Below, in pieces: positions 37,343 through 46,161 of a stretch of DNA of 64,000 nucleotides (positions are counted from its first letter, which is position 1; each line of letters starts with the position of its first letter). Both the position numbers and the translations under genes were made by a program. The notes under the pieces were generated by a model. The model ran no database searches, was not told where the DNA came from, and saw only the letters and a program-made list of their open reading frames with translations. Where the stretch lies: the NCBI GenBank assembly GCA_036501825.1, contig DASXZP010000027.1, forward strand, positions 248,001-312,000. The letters run 5' to 3'. The DNA is from JAFECT01 sp036501825 (GTDB lineage: Bacteria; Pseudomonadota; Alphaproteobacteria; Caulobacterales; Caulobacteraceae).

Positions 37343-39060
37343 GGCTTGCTCCCTCTGCGGGTAAACAGGTCCGCCGTGCGGCGAAGCGGGTTGTCGAGGT
37401 TGAGGTCGAGCGAGAACAGCACGCGGCTGCCGTAGTCGCGCCGTCCCGCGCCGCCGGAGCCCAGGGTCTCGGCGTAGCTCAGATTGAAGGCGAAGCGCCG
37501 GCCGGCGGCGAACTTCAGGCCGCCGCCCACATCGGTCGCCCATCCGCCGGGATGAGGCCCGAAGGCGATTACCGGGGTGATGTGCGCGGCGTCGGTGAAA
37601 CCGTAGGGCTGGATGACGAGGCCGTGGCCGGGGCTGAACCGCGGCGCCTGAACCTGCAGGGTCATCGCGACGCCCCGGTCGCCGGCGATGGCGGCGGGAT
37701 CGAACGCCGGGCCGCCGTTGAGCGAGCCGAACGTCATCTGCTCGAAGGACAGCAGCGATCGGTCGGTGTACTGCCCGCGTACCGAGGCGGCGACGCCGAA
37801 CCGTCCGAAGGTGTGGCTGTAGTCGGCCTCGGCGCGCCAGACGAGCGCCTGCGGATCGGCGTCCGCCACGCTGATCATCGGCGAGCCCGGCTGCGAGGCG
37901 CCCAGGCCGCTCAGCCCCTTGCGCACCTCGAGCGAGCCGTTCAGCAGCCCGCCGAAAGCCAGTTGCTGCGCCTCGCCGCGCAGGCTCACGACCCGCAGCC
38001 GGTCGCGAATGAACGGGAAATCTCCGAAAAGGTCAGTCGACTGATCGACGCTCTCGAGCGCCAGCGAGCCGTGGGTGATCAGGCCGTGCCGGACCCAGAG
38101 ATAGCGGTTCAGCGAGAGCTTGCCGTACTGGGTGTTGGAGACGAGGTCGAGCGGAGACAGCTCCGCGCGTGGAAGGGCGCGCGACGAGGCGAGGTCGAGG
38201 CCGACGTCGGTTCCCGTGAACGGCTCGAGCACGTGGCCCGACGCCTGCCACGTGATCTGCCCCTGCCCGTCCAGGCTGTGGAAGACGCCGAAGCTGGTGC
38301 GCGCGTAGAGCGGCGAGAAGCCGGTGGTGGTCAGCGACGCCAGCGCGCCGTCGCGGCCCAGCGTGTGCGAGTTGGAGTTGTCGACGTGCAGCTGAGCGAT
38401 GGACTCCGGCGCCTGCACGACCAGGACAATGTCGAGCTCGTCGGGATCGCCCCGGCTCTGGCGCACGGTCGGGCGGATGTCGGTGAAGCCGAGCACGCCG
38501 GCGTTCAGCAGGCCGCGGCGCACGTCGTTGGCGTTGATCGGCCGGCCGGGCTTGAGGCCCCGGAACGCACGGCGCAGGGCGCGCGCCTCACGCGGGTCGT
38601 CGACGGCGGATTCGAGGCGGCCCAGCACGCCCTCGTGCACCGACACGCTCCACTGGTCGTCGCCCTTGCGGATCACCTCGGCGCGGGCGAACACATAGCC
38701 GCGCTCGCGATAGGCGCAGACGATCTGGGCGCCCACGCGGTTGAGGGCTTCGGGACTGACCGTGCGGCCTTCGATGGGGCGGGTCAGGCGGTCGAACCGG
38801 CCGGCCGGGAAGACGGTCACGCCGGTTACGGCGAAGCTCCCGACCTTCTCCGAGGCGACCTCGCCGGGCTGCGGCGCGAGCGTTCCCTTGCACCCGGCGT
38901 CGCCCATGGGCTGGGCCGCGACCTGCATGGCCGGCGGCAGACGCAGGATCTCTTCGGGGCTCGGCGCACGAACCGACTGCGCGGTGGCGGGCAGGGCGAC
39001 GAGGACCCAGCAGCCGAAAAGCCATGCGCCCGGCCGAGCGACCTTGTTTACCGCCCCCAT
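37339..39060 (-). CDS. TpsB outer-membrane transporter (FhaC/ShlB family)
   Basis: A 573-residue Omp85-superfamily transporter that should export the TpsA encoded next to it. It has a signal peptide (AWLFGCWVLVALPATAQS) and POTRA-type modules: VGSFAVTGVTVFPAGRF and VSVHEGVLGRLESAVDDP. The linker region LKPGRPINANDVRRGLL is typical, and the C-terminal two thirds form a beta-barrel with alternating strands. It ends RRGSKP, without the usual terminal Phe. Its stop overlaps the tpsA start by four bases. The 60-bp gap before it is the only sizeable gap in the cluster; no clear promoter was seen. Confidence 0.93.
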   Translation of the reverse strand: MGAVNKVARPGAWLFGCWVLVALPATAQSVRAPSPEEILRLPPAMQVAAQPMGDAGCKGTLAPQPGEVASEKVGSFAVTGVTVFPAGRFDRLTRPIEGRTVSPEALNRVGAQIVCAYRERGYVFARAEVIRKGDDQWSVSVHEGVLGRLESAVDDPREARALRRAFRGLKPGRPINANDVRRGLLNAGVLGFTDIRPTVRQSRGDPDELDIVLVVQAPESIAQLHVDNSNSHTLGRDGALASLTTTGFSPLYARTSFGVFHSLDGQGQITWQASGHVLEPFTGTDVGLDLASSRALPRAELSPLDLVSNTQYGKLSLNRYLWVRHGLITHGSLALESVDQSTDLFGDFPFIRDRLRVVSLRGEAQQLAFGGLLNGSLEVRKGLSGLGASQPGSPMISVADADPQALVWRAEADYSHTFGRFGVAASVRGQYTDRSLLSFEQMTFGSLNGGPAFDPAAIAGDRGVAMTLQVQAPRFSPGHGLVIQPYGFTDAAHITPVIAFGPHPGGWATDVGGGLKFAAGRRFAFNLSYAETLGSGGAGRRDYGSRVLFSLDLNLDNPLRRTADLFTRRGSKP

Positions 39061-39120
39061 GCCGCCCCCCGAAAAACTGAGATTACCCTACATCAGTCGC
39101 TCGAGCGGGGCGACTCGTCT

Positions 39121-39996
39121 CTAGTGGCGATCCCCGCAAACGCCGCGGGTCCCGTCGCGGCAGGCCAGCGCCATATAGAAGGTGTTGCGGTCCAGTCCTT
39201 GCGCCGGCGCATGGGCCAGCACCTGTTCGGCTTCGAACACCAGATCGGGCTTGTCCCCGATCGAAAGCGCGTCCAGCGCGGCGTCCCATTCCGCCAACGG
39301 ACCATCGGCGGAAACCTTGGGCGCCGGCAGCGCCGGATCGACGGTGAAGGCGCCTTCGGCATGCCGTCCGGCCAGATCCTCGACCTTGACGGTCCAGTGA
39401 CCGGGGTCGAGCCGCGCCGGCACCAACGCGTCGTGCGTCTCGATATTCTGTGCACGGACCGGCGCGCCGTCGGGGCCGGTCAAGGTGACGGTGAAGGGCC
39501 CCACGCCGCCGAACCAGCGGATGTCCACGTCATGCCAGCCGCCGCTGAGGCGCGCGCTCCCGCCGCCGAGCGCCGCCGCCTCGAACTCGAACGGCGTGGC
39601 GCTGCCGCCGCGGGTGACCATGCTGCGGCCGTAGGTCTGCGCCTGGGGCGCGAAGGCCGAGACCCGGTCCTGGAAGGCGCGGCCCATCCGGCTCGCGCCG
39701 GCGGGCGCCGACAGGGTGTAGGAGCCGGTGGCGTAGGACCGCGAACTGCCGTCCGCGAACCGGACCGAGATAACGGCGCCTGGGCTGCTCACCTGAACCA
39801 TGTCGCCGCCGCAGACCAGGGTCGCGGTGACCGGATAGAGCCGCGCCCCGCCACGCACCACCACGACGCCGCCCTGAGGCCCGCGGACCGATTCCACCAC
39901 CCCGGCCATGGGCGCGCCGCCCGGACAGGCCGCTTGGGCGGCCCCCGCGGCGAAGGCCAGTCCAAGAGCCGTCAATACCAAAAGCTCGGTCCGCAT
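39121..39996 (-). CDS. Secreted FecR-domain-like protein
   Basis: A 291-residue protein with a clear signal peptide (MRTELLVLTALGLAFAAGAAQA). Residues about 30-110 match a FecR-like fold: VVVVRGGARLYPVTATLVCGGDMVQV followed by ISVRFADGSSRSYA. The C-terminal half has a small beta domain (about 145-215) and a helical end with two Cys. Unlike FecR of iron transport it has no inner-membrane anti-sigma part, so it is probably a periplasmic sensing or scaffold protein. Its ATG overlaps the stop of the CHASE2 gene by one base (TGATG). FecR-like proteins are commonly linked to CHASE2 proteins. Confidence 0.82.
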   Translation of the reverse strand: MRTELLVLTALGLAFAAGAAQAACPGGAPMAGVVESVRGPQGGVVVVRGGARLYPVTATLVCGGDMVQVSSPGAVISVRFADGSSRSYATGSYTLSAPAGASRMGRAFQDRVSAFAPQAQTYGRSMVTRGGSATPFEFEAAALGGGSARLSGGWHDVDIRWFGGVGPFTVTLTGPDGAPVRAQNIETHDALVPARLDPGHWTVKVEDLAGRHAEGAFTVDPALPAPKVSADGPLAEWDAALDALSIGDKPDLVFEAEQVLAHAPAQGLDRNTFYMALACRDGTRGVCGDRH

Positions 39997-41516
39997 CAGT
40001 CGCCCTGTCTCAACTTGCCGCTGCCAATGATCTCGATGGCGTCGCCCATTAGCACATAGATCGAGGCGCCGATAAAGGGCGTGGACTGCCAGTAGCCCAT
40101 GCTCAGAAGCCAGGAGCCGATCACGAGGCCTGCGACGTAGAGCAGCGTCAAGGCGTAGATCTTCGACATCGGGGCCGAGGTCGCGCCCATGGTGATGAAG
40201 CGCAACCAGCCGAGGTCGATCCCGTGAGCGCGGGCGTGCAAGAGGGTAGACAGCCGATAAAAGTAGTGGACGCCGAGGATCATGACGATCAGGCCGGCGA
40301 TCTGCATCCAAAGGGGCAAGTCGCGGATCGGTCCGGCCAGGACGAGGCCGCGGGCGCAGTTGGCCAGCACCAGGTCGCCGTCGACCTCCGAATAGGGCGT
40401 CCACTGAAGATCGGGCGAAAGCGGTTGGCGCGCGCCGACGATGACGATGGCGCCGCCGCCCACGTCGGGGCCGAGCGCGTTAAACAGGGCGCCGGAGTCC
40501 CACATGGTCAGGGCCCGGGCGCCCGGGGCCCAGGGGCCGCGGGGCAAGGCCGGTGCGACGCCGGCGCTCGCCGGATCATCGAGGTGGTAGTCGATCAGGC
40601 CGCCCTGGCTGTCGAACCGGATCGCACCCTTCGGTGTCGGAAGCTCGAAACCGGCGCCGCTCTCGAACTCGGCCAGCCCTCCGGCGTGGATGCGATTGGA
40701 CGGATTGCACAGGGGCCGCCGGCCGAGCGCGGCCGCCAGGGCGGCCTTCGCCGCCGCCGGCGTGGGATACCGGGTCGCCGCGAGTGCGGTCAGGGGAGCC
40801 GATCCCAAGGGCTGCACCCGTCCGCCCAGCAGGACGCATTCGTAGTAGTGCTGGAAGCGCAGGACGCCGTCGCCGAACGACGCCTCCCCATTTGAGGTCG
40901 CCCAGGTGATGTCGGGCGATGAGGCGACCAGCGTGTCCCAGGGCGACGGCGGTGCGGCGGCGCCTGCATCCCCGGGGTTGCGCGGCAGGTGCGAGCGCAC
41001 CAGCACCAGCAGCGGCGCGTTCGGGTCGGCCTTCCAGGCCTGCAGGAAATCGGTGAAGCCCTTCAGTTCCTCGGGCGTGCGATCGGCGAGGCGCGCGGTG
41101 ACATCGATGTCGACCAGCACGACCCGGGCAAACATGCGATTGGCGGCGCTCGCCGTTTCGGCGATCTCCGCCAGCGGCGTCGCCGCGGGGAGGTCGTCGA
41201 CGCCCCGCGCGCCGGCCGCCCCGGCCGGATGCGCCTGGTACCAGGCCACGCGCGCCGCGCCGCCGAAGTTCGCGATCACCACCGGCTGGGCGTCCCCGCC
41301 CAGGGTGTTGCGGTGCATCCGCACCACCTGGTCGAACAGGGCCTGGTCCCAGTTGCTGAGGAAGGTCGATTCCCGCAGCGGCGAGTTCTGCACCGCCAGG
41401 GCTGCGAACCCGAGGAACAGAGCGAACAGCACGCGCGCCGAAATGTTCTGGCGGCGCAGGCGCCGGAAGAAGTCGTCCCAGAGCTGCGCGGCGTCACGTT
41501 CCGATCGGCTCGCCAC
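39996..41516 (-). CDS. CHASE2-domain membrane sensor without an output domain
   Basis: A 506-residue protein. A membrane segment near residues 29-46 (VLFALFLGFAALAV) is followed by a large extracytoplasmic CHASE2 domain (about 50-390). It carries the expected FDQVVRMHR start, VVLVDIDVTARLADR, and AIVIVGARQPL. Three C-terminal segments follow: LPLWMQIAGLIVMILGVHYF, IYALTLLYVAGLVIGSWLL and PFIGASIYVLMGDAIEII. CHASE2 proteins usually end in a kinase, cyclase or other enzyme; here the protein stops after the membrane part. The start is GTG at 41516. It is the first gene of the five-gene run, 129 bp from divergent ybbA. Confidence 0.87.
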   Translation of the reverse strand: MASRSERDAAQLWDDFFRRLRRQNISARVLFALFLGFAALAVQNSPLRESTFLSNWDQALFDQVVRMHRNTLGGDAQPVVIANFGGAARVAWYQAHPAGAAGARGVDDLPAATPLAEIAETASAANRMFARVVLVDIDVTARLADRTPEELKGFTDFLQAWKADPNAPLLVLVRSHLPRNPGDAGAAAPPSPWDTLVASSPDITWATSNGEASFGDGVLRFQHYYECVLLGGRVQPLGSAPLTALAATRYPTPAAAKAALAAALGRRPLCNPSNRIHAGGLAEFESGAGFELPTPKGAIRFDSQGGLIDYHLDDPASAGVAPALPRGPWAPGARALTMWDSGALFNALGPDVGGGAIVIVGARQPLSPDLQWTPYSEVDGDLVLANCARGLVLAGPIRDLPLWMQIAGLIVMILGVHYFYRLSTLLHARAHGIDLGWLRFITMGATSAPMSKIYALTLLYVAGLVIGSWLLSMGYWQSTPFIGASIYVLMGDAIEIIGSGKLRQGD

Positions 41517-41645
41517 GACACGCCCCCATACTCGGTTCTATGGTCGCCCAGCTTGGGGGGACGCCGCAAGCCCGGACCGATGAACCCGCCATCAGTCCGT
41601 CCTATTTAGCCCTTTGATAAGCGCGCTCAACCATAACGAGGCCTC

Positions 41646-42359
41646 ATGTTCGACGCTCAACGTCCCGGACCCATCCTGCGGCTGGAGGCGGTGTCGCTGA
41701 CCCTGCCGTCGGCGGCTGGACCGGTCGAGATCCTGCGTGGCGTCGATTTCACCCTTGAAGCCGGCGAACGCGTGGCGGTGGTCGGGCCCTCGGGCTCGGG
41801 CAAATCGTCCCTGATCGCGGTGGCCGCCGGGCTGGAGCGGCCGACCTCGGGGGCCGTGTGGCTGCTGGGCCAGGACCTGGCGGCGCTGGGCGAAGATCGG
41901 CGGGCGCGGTTGCGGCGCGGGCGGGTCTCGCTGGTATTCCAGGCCTTCCATCTGCTGCCCAACATGACGGCGGAGGAGAACGTTTCCGCGCCGCTGGAGA
42001 TCGCGGGCGACCGCAAGGCCCAGGCGACCGCGCGCGCGTGGCTCGACCGCGTGGGCCTGCACGCGCGCCTGCGGCACTATCCGCACCAACTGTCCGGCGG
42101 CGAGCAGCAGCGCGTGGCTCTGGCGCGGGCGCTGGCGGCGGGTCCGTCGCTGTTGTTCGCCGATGAGCCCACCGGCAATCTCGACGGCGCCAACGCCCAC
42201 CAGGTCGCCGACCTGATCTTCGATCTCACCGCCCAGACCAAGGCGGCCCTGGTGCTGGTCACCCACGACGACGCCCTGGCGCAGCGCGCCGACCGGCGCG
42301 TGCGCATGGCCGACGGGCGTATCGAGACTCAGACAGTGACTGGGCCCGTCCCCGCATGA
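41646..42359 (+). CDS. ybbA: ABC transporter ATP-binding protein, YbbA/LolD type
   Basis: A 237-residue ATPase of the MacB/LolD type. Walker A is GPSGSGKSS, the Q-loop is VFQAFHLLPNMTAEENV, the signature is LSGGEQQRVALARAL, Walker B is LLFADEPTGNLD and the H-loop is VTHDDALA. It works with the FtsX-type permease next door; the stop overlaps the next start by four bases (ATGA). In E. coli the equivalent pair lies divergent to tesA. The pair is thought to move lipoproteins or hydrophobic molecules, but its role is not settled. Confidence 0.94.
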   Translation: MFDAQRPGPILRLEAVSLTLPSAAGPVEILRGVDFTLEAGERVAVVGPSGSGKSSLIAVAAGLERPTSGAVWLLGQDLAALGEDRRARLRRGRVSLVFQAFHLLPNMTAEENVSAPLEIAGDRKAQATARAWLDRVGLHARLRHYPHQLSGGEQQRVALARALAAGPSLLFADEPTGNLDGANAHQVADLIFDLTAQTKAALVLVTHDDALAQRADRRVRMADGRIETQTVTGPVPA

Positions 42360-44875
42360 CGTTCCTGTCGCTGCGGTTCGCGGCGCGCGAGTTGCGCGCA
42401 GGCGTGCGCGGTTTCCGCATCTTTCTGCTGTGCTTGGCGCTCGGCGTCGCGGCCATTGCCGCGGCCAGTTCGACGGCCGAGGCGTTCCGGCGCGGACTCG
42501 GGTCGGAGGCGCGCGAGATCCTGGGCGGCGACCTGTCGGTTTCCGCCTGGCAGCGCCGCTTCACCGCGCAGGAGCGCACGGTCTTTGCGCACGAGGGCCA
42601 GACGGCCTACGCCATCGGCGTCAACGCCATGGCTGAAGCGCCTTCCGGCGCGCGCCACGTGGTCGAACTGCGCGGCGTCAGCGACGCCTATCCGCTCGCG
42701 GGCAAGGTGGATTTGCAAAGCGGCGGCGCGCTGGCGAAGGCCTTGACGCCGCAGAACGGCGTGGCCAGCGCCGTGGTCGAGCAGAGTCTGCTCGATCGTC
42801 TCGGTCTCAAGCTCGGCGACAAGTTTCTCATCGGCAACACCACGGTGGTGGCGCGCGACGTGCTGCTGTCGGAGCCCGACCGGCTCGGGCGCGGCTTTCC
42901 GCTCGGCCCGCGGGTGCTGACGCGGATCGGCGTGCTGGAACAGGGCGGCTTTCTCGGCACCGGCGCGCCCTACGGCGAGACCGTGCGCATTGCGATTGCG
43001 CCGAACCAGGACGCGACCAAGGCGGCGCGCGATCTGCGCCATGCGCTGCGTAAGAATCATCTGCGCGTGCGCGACCGCAACGACGCGGCGCCCGGCATCC
43101 GCAAGCTGATCGACCAGCTGGAGTACTTCCTCGGCTTCATCGGCCTGGCGTCGCTGGTCGCGGGCGGGCTCGGCGTTTCCGGCGCGGTCTCGGCCTATCT
43201 GGAGGCGCGCAAGCCGTCGATCGCGGTGCTGAAGGCCCTGGGCGCCGACGGCGCCCTGACCCGCAATACCTATCTGATCCAGATCGGCCTGCTCGCGGTC
43301 CTCGGCGTTGCGATCGGCCTTGCGGTCGGCGCCGCCGTGCCCCTGATCCTGGGCGCCCTGGTGCGCAACAGCCTGCCGATCCCGGCCCTGTTCGCGGTCT
43401 ACCCGATGCCGCTGTTGAAAGCGGCCGCCTTCGGCCTGCTGTCCGCCGCCGCCTTTTCCCTGGCGCCGCTGGCGCGTGCGCGCACCACGCCCCCGGCGGC
43501 GCTGCTGCGGCGCAATCTGAGCGGACGTCTGAGCTTCGGCGTCGAGCTGATCGGCGCGCTGCTGGCCGGCGCGGCGCTGGCCGGCCTTGCGGTGGTCACC
43601 GCGCCCACGCCCCTGGCGGCCGGGATCATGATCGGCGGCGTCGCCGTGTCGTTCGTTTTGCTTTGGTTGCTCGGCTTAGCCGCCGCCTTCGTCGCCGGGC
43701 GTCTGCGCGTCGGCGCGCGCGGCGCGTTGCGCATCGGTCTCGCCAACCTCGCAGGCCCGCGCTCCGCAGCGCGCACGGCGTCGCCCGCCATCGGCCTCGG
43801 CGTCGCCCTGCTGGCGGCGGTGGTGCTGATTCAGTCGAGCCTGTTGTCCCAGGTCGCCGACGTCGCGCCGCGCACGGCGCCGGCGCTGGTGTTCATCGGC
43901 GTGCCGGGCGATCGCGCCGCCGCCTTCGACGCCGAGGTGACCCAGGCCTTCGGCGCGCCCCTGAGGCCCCAGGTCTATCAGCGCTGGCCCTATCTCACCG
44001 GCCGCATCGTGCGCGCCAACGGCAAGGCCCTCGACCGCCGCACCATGCCGCAGAACGAACGCTGGGCCTTCGACAATGACATCGGCCTGTCCGCCATCGG
44101 CGCCGAACCGCCGCACGCGGGGATCGTCGCGGGGCATTGGTGGGCGGCGAACTATGCGGGACCGCCGCTGGTGGCGCTCGACGCCGACGCGGCGCGCGCG
44201 GGCGGGCTGAAGATCGGCGACACCGTCACCCTGGCCATTCTCGGGCGTGAGATCGACGCGCGCATCGCGGTGCTGCGCAAGGTCGAGTTCGGCGCCTTCG
44301 GTCCGTCCTTCACCCTCATCGTCACGCCGCAGACGCTGGCGGGCGCCGGGCTCAACGACATCGCCATCGCCAAGGCGACGCCGGCGCAGGAGGCGGCGGT
44401 GACGCGCGCGCTCGGCCGCGACTTCCCCACCGTCGACGTGATCAGCGTGCGCGAGCAACTGGCGGCGGCGAGCGATCTGTTCAACCGCTTAGCCCTCGCC
44501 GTGCGCGGCGCCGCGGCGGTCGCCGCGCTGGCCGGCTTGTTGGTGCTCGCGGGCGCCATTGCGGCCGGCGCGCGGGCGCGGGCGAAGGAGGCGGCGACGC
44601 TGAAGGTATTGGGCGCCGCGCGCGGTCAGATCCTGATGGCCTATGCGGTCGAGTACGGCTTCGTCGGCCTGATCGCGGGGGTGGCGGGCACGGGCCTCGG
44701 CTATCTCGCGGCCTGGCCGGTGGTGGTGAAGGTGTTCGAGGCGCGCTGGAGCGTCGACTGGACCGGCGTCGCCGCCCTGGTCGGCGGCGCAGCCCTGCTC
44801 GCCGGCGCCGGCGGCATCCTTGCGGCCCTGCAGGCCCTGTCCAAACGGCCCGCCCCGGTGCTGCGGGCCGAATAG
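42356..44875 (+). CDS. ybbP: FtsX-like ABC permease, YbbP type
   Basis: An 839-residue inner-membrane permease. It has an N-terminal membrane helix (FRIFLLCLALGVAAIAAASS), a periplasmic MacB-like domain, four central helices (about 255-460), a second periplasmic domain, and three C-terminal helices. The FtsX-type segments ALGADGALTRNTYLIQIGLL and VLGAARGQILMAYAVEYGFVG are coupling-helix regions. Its length and two-module layout match YbbP. It is coupled to ybbA by a four-base overlap. Nothing is seen in the 96 bp behind it. Confidence 0.93.
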   Translation: MTFLSLRFAARELRAGVRGFRIFLLCLALGVAAIAAASSTAEAFRRGLGSEAREILGGDLSVSAWQRRFTAQERTVFAHEGQTAYAIGVNAMAEAPSGARHVVELRGVSDAYPLAGKVDLQSGGALAKALTPQNGVASAVVEQSLLDRLGLKLGDKFLIGNTTVVARDVLLSEPDRLGRGFPLGPRVLTRIGVLEQGGFLGTGAPYGETVRIAIAPNQDATKAARDLRHALRKNHLRVRDRNDAAPGIRKLIDQLEYFLGFIGLASLVAGGLGVSGAVSAYLEARKPSIAVLKALGADGALTRNTYLIQIGLLAVLGVAIGLAVGAAVPLILGALVRNSLPIPALFAVYPMPLLKAAAFGLLSAAAFSLAPLARARTTPPAALLRRNLSGRLSFGVELIGALLAGAALAGLAVVTAPTPLAAGIMIGGVAVSFVLLWLLGLAAAFVAGRLRVGARGALRIGLANLAGPRSAARTASPAIGLGVALLAAVVLIQSSLLSQVADVAPRTAPALVFIGVPGDRAAAFDAEVTQAFGAPLRPQVYQRWPYLTGRIVRANGKALDRRTMPQNERWAFDNDIGLSAIGAEPPHAGIVAGHWWAANYAGPPLVALDADAARAGGLKIGDTVTLAILGREIDARIAVLRKVEFGAFGPSFTLIVTPQTLAGAGLNDIAIAKATPAQEAAVTRALGRDFPTVDVISVREQLAAASDLFNRLALAVRGAAAVAALAGLLVLAGAIAAGARARAKEAATLKVLGAARGQILMAYAVEYGFVGLIAGVAGTGLGYLAAWPVVVKVFEARWSVDWTGVAALVGGAALLAGAGGILAALQALSKRPAPVLRAE

Positions 44876-44971
44876 CGCCGCTCTCGACCTGCGCTTGCAG
44901 GCCAGCCGGGGCGGGGCCACATTAGGGGCTAGGTCCGCGCCCGCGGACCGCGACAGAGGTTTCAATTCGCC

Positions 44972-45748
44972 ATGAGCGACTTCAATAGCCAGGCCCCCTG
45001 GGGCAGCAGCGCCCCGGCCGCCCCGACCGATGCGGCGTTCGACCAGGGTCTCCGCAGCTTCATGCTGGGCGTCTACAACAAGCTGATGCTGGGCCTGCTG
45101 GTGGCCGGCGGTCTGGCCTGGGTGGTCGGCAACGTACGTCCGGTCACCGAGCTCTTGTTCCGCTTCCTCGGCGACCGCCCAGTGGGCTACACGCCGCTCG
45201 GCCTGGTCGTCGCCTTTGCGCCGATCGGGATCATCCTGTTCTCGAACTTCTTCATGCGTCGCACCTCGCCGGCGGCGTCGGGCATCCTCTACTGGCTGCT
45301 GGTCGCCATCATCGGCGCGTCGCTGGGCGTCTTGTTCCTGGTCTACGCCGGCGCCGAGATCGCGCTCGCGCTGGCCATTACCGCCGGCGCCTTCGGCGGC
45401 CTGAGCCTGATCGGCTACACCACCAAGCGCAGCCTGTCGGGCCTCGGCGCCTTTTGCATCATGGGCGCCTGGGGCGTCGTGCTGGCGGGCATTGCCACCT
45501 TCTTCATCCACGGGCTCTACGCCAACCCGATGTTCTTCTTCGCCTTCAACCTGATCGGCGTGGTCGTGTTCTCGGGCCTGATCGCCTACAAGACCCAGGA
45601 CCTGAAGCTCACCTACAGCGCGTTCCGCAACGACGGCGCATCGCTGGCGGTGGCGTCGAACTATGGCGCGCTGTCGCTGTTCATCAGCTTCGTGAACCTG
45701 TTCCAGTTCATCCTGGCCCTGCTCGGCGGCGGCAGCCGGCGCAACTGA
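44972..45748 (+). CDS. Bax inhibitor-1/YccA family membrane protein
   Basis: A 258-residue protein with seven membrane segments in the BI-1 (UPF0005) pattern. It begins with a short soluble stretch and LRSFMLGVYNKLMLGLLVAG. Typical elements are GLSLIGYTTKRSLSGLGAF, YKTQDLKLTYSAF and SNYGALSLFISFVNLFQFIL. Family members act as pH-sensitive calcium leak channels or modulators of membrane proteases. A strong intrinsic terminator follows 24 bp later. Confidence 0.95.
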   Translation: MSDFNSQAPWGSSAPAAPTDAAFDQGLRSFMLGVYNKLMLGLLVAGGLAWVVGNVRPVTELLFRFLGDRPVGYTPLGLVVAFAPIGIILFSNFFMRRTSPAASGILYWLLVAIIGASLGVLFLVYAGAEIALALAITAGAFGGLSLIGYTTKRSLSGLGAFCIMGAWGVVLAGIATFFIHGLYANPMFFFAFNLIGVVVFSGLIAYKTQDLKLTYSAFRNDGASLAVASNYGALSLFISFVNLFQFILALLGGGSRRN

Positions 45749-45772
45749 TCGCGCGCTGCGACGCGAACAAGC

Positions 45773-45808
45773 AAAAGCCCCGGCGGATCGCTCCGCCGGG
45801 GCTTTTTT
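45773..45808 (+). terminator. Intrinsic terminator after the BI-1 family gene
   Basis: A 15-bp stem (AAAAGCCCCGGCGGA paired with TCCGCCGGGGCTTTT) around a TCGC tetraloop, followed by two more T. It is the clearest terminator in the window. With A-runs on the left arm it can also work for the convergent DUF2794 gene. Confidence 0.93.
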
Positions 45809-45825
45809 ATGCCCGACGTTTCATC

Positions 45826-46161
45826 TCACTCGACGACGGCGAAGCGGCCCTTGTCGAAGACCCGCAGCACCTGGGCCAGGTCCTGGCCGCGTTTCACGAT
45901 CAAGCCGTTCTGGCTGATCACCGACCAGGCGCCTTGGCGGCGCGCCAGGGCCGGACGTTTTTCGATACGGTAGAGGGGCGCCTCGGAGGCGTGGCGGAAT
46001 ACGGCGAAGCTCACCGCCTCGAGGTTCGAATCGATGGCGTAGTCGCGCCACTCGCCGGCCGCCACCATCCGCCCATAGATCCGCAGGATCTGGTTGAGCT
46101 CCCGCCGGTCGAAGAACACGGTCCCCGACCGGGGGGCGGGACTTATGACGTCGATGCTCAT
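45826..46161 (-). CDS. DUF2794 family protein
   Basis: A 111-residue protein of a small family confined to alphaproteobacteria. It carries TVFFDRRELNQILRIYGRMV, AAGEWRDYAID and PLYRIEKRPALARRQGAWSV, all diagnostic. It is cytoplasmic and of unknown function. The ATG at 46161 begins MSIDVIS; a GTG at 46218 would add 19 residues and cannot be excluded. It shares the bidirectional terminator with the convergent BI-1 gene. Confidence 0.88.
   Translation of the reverse strand: MSIDVISPAPRSGTVFFDRRELNQILRIYGRMVAAGEWRDYAIDSNLEAVSFAVFRHASEAPLYRIEKRPALARRQGAWSVISQNGLIVKRGQDLAQVLRVFDKGRFAVVE

Noticed and set aside
39121..39996. FecR anti-sigma regulator of iron uptake
   Set aside because: No FecI sigma factor or TonB receptor is nearby, and the protein is fully secreted with no cytoplasmic or membrane part.
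27583..41645. Genomic island with integrase or tRNA attachment site
   Set aside because: No integrase, IS, direct-repeat ends or tRNA were found at either edge. The insertion claim rests on gene-order comparison only.
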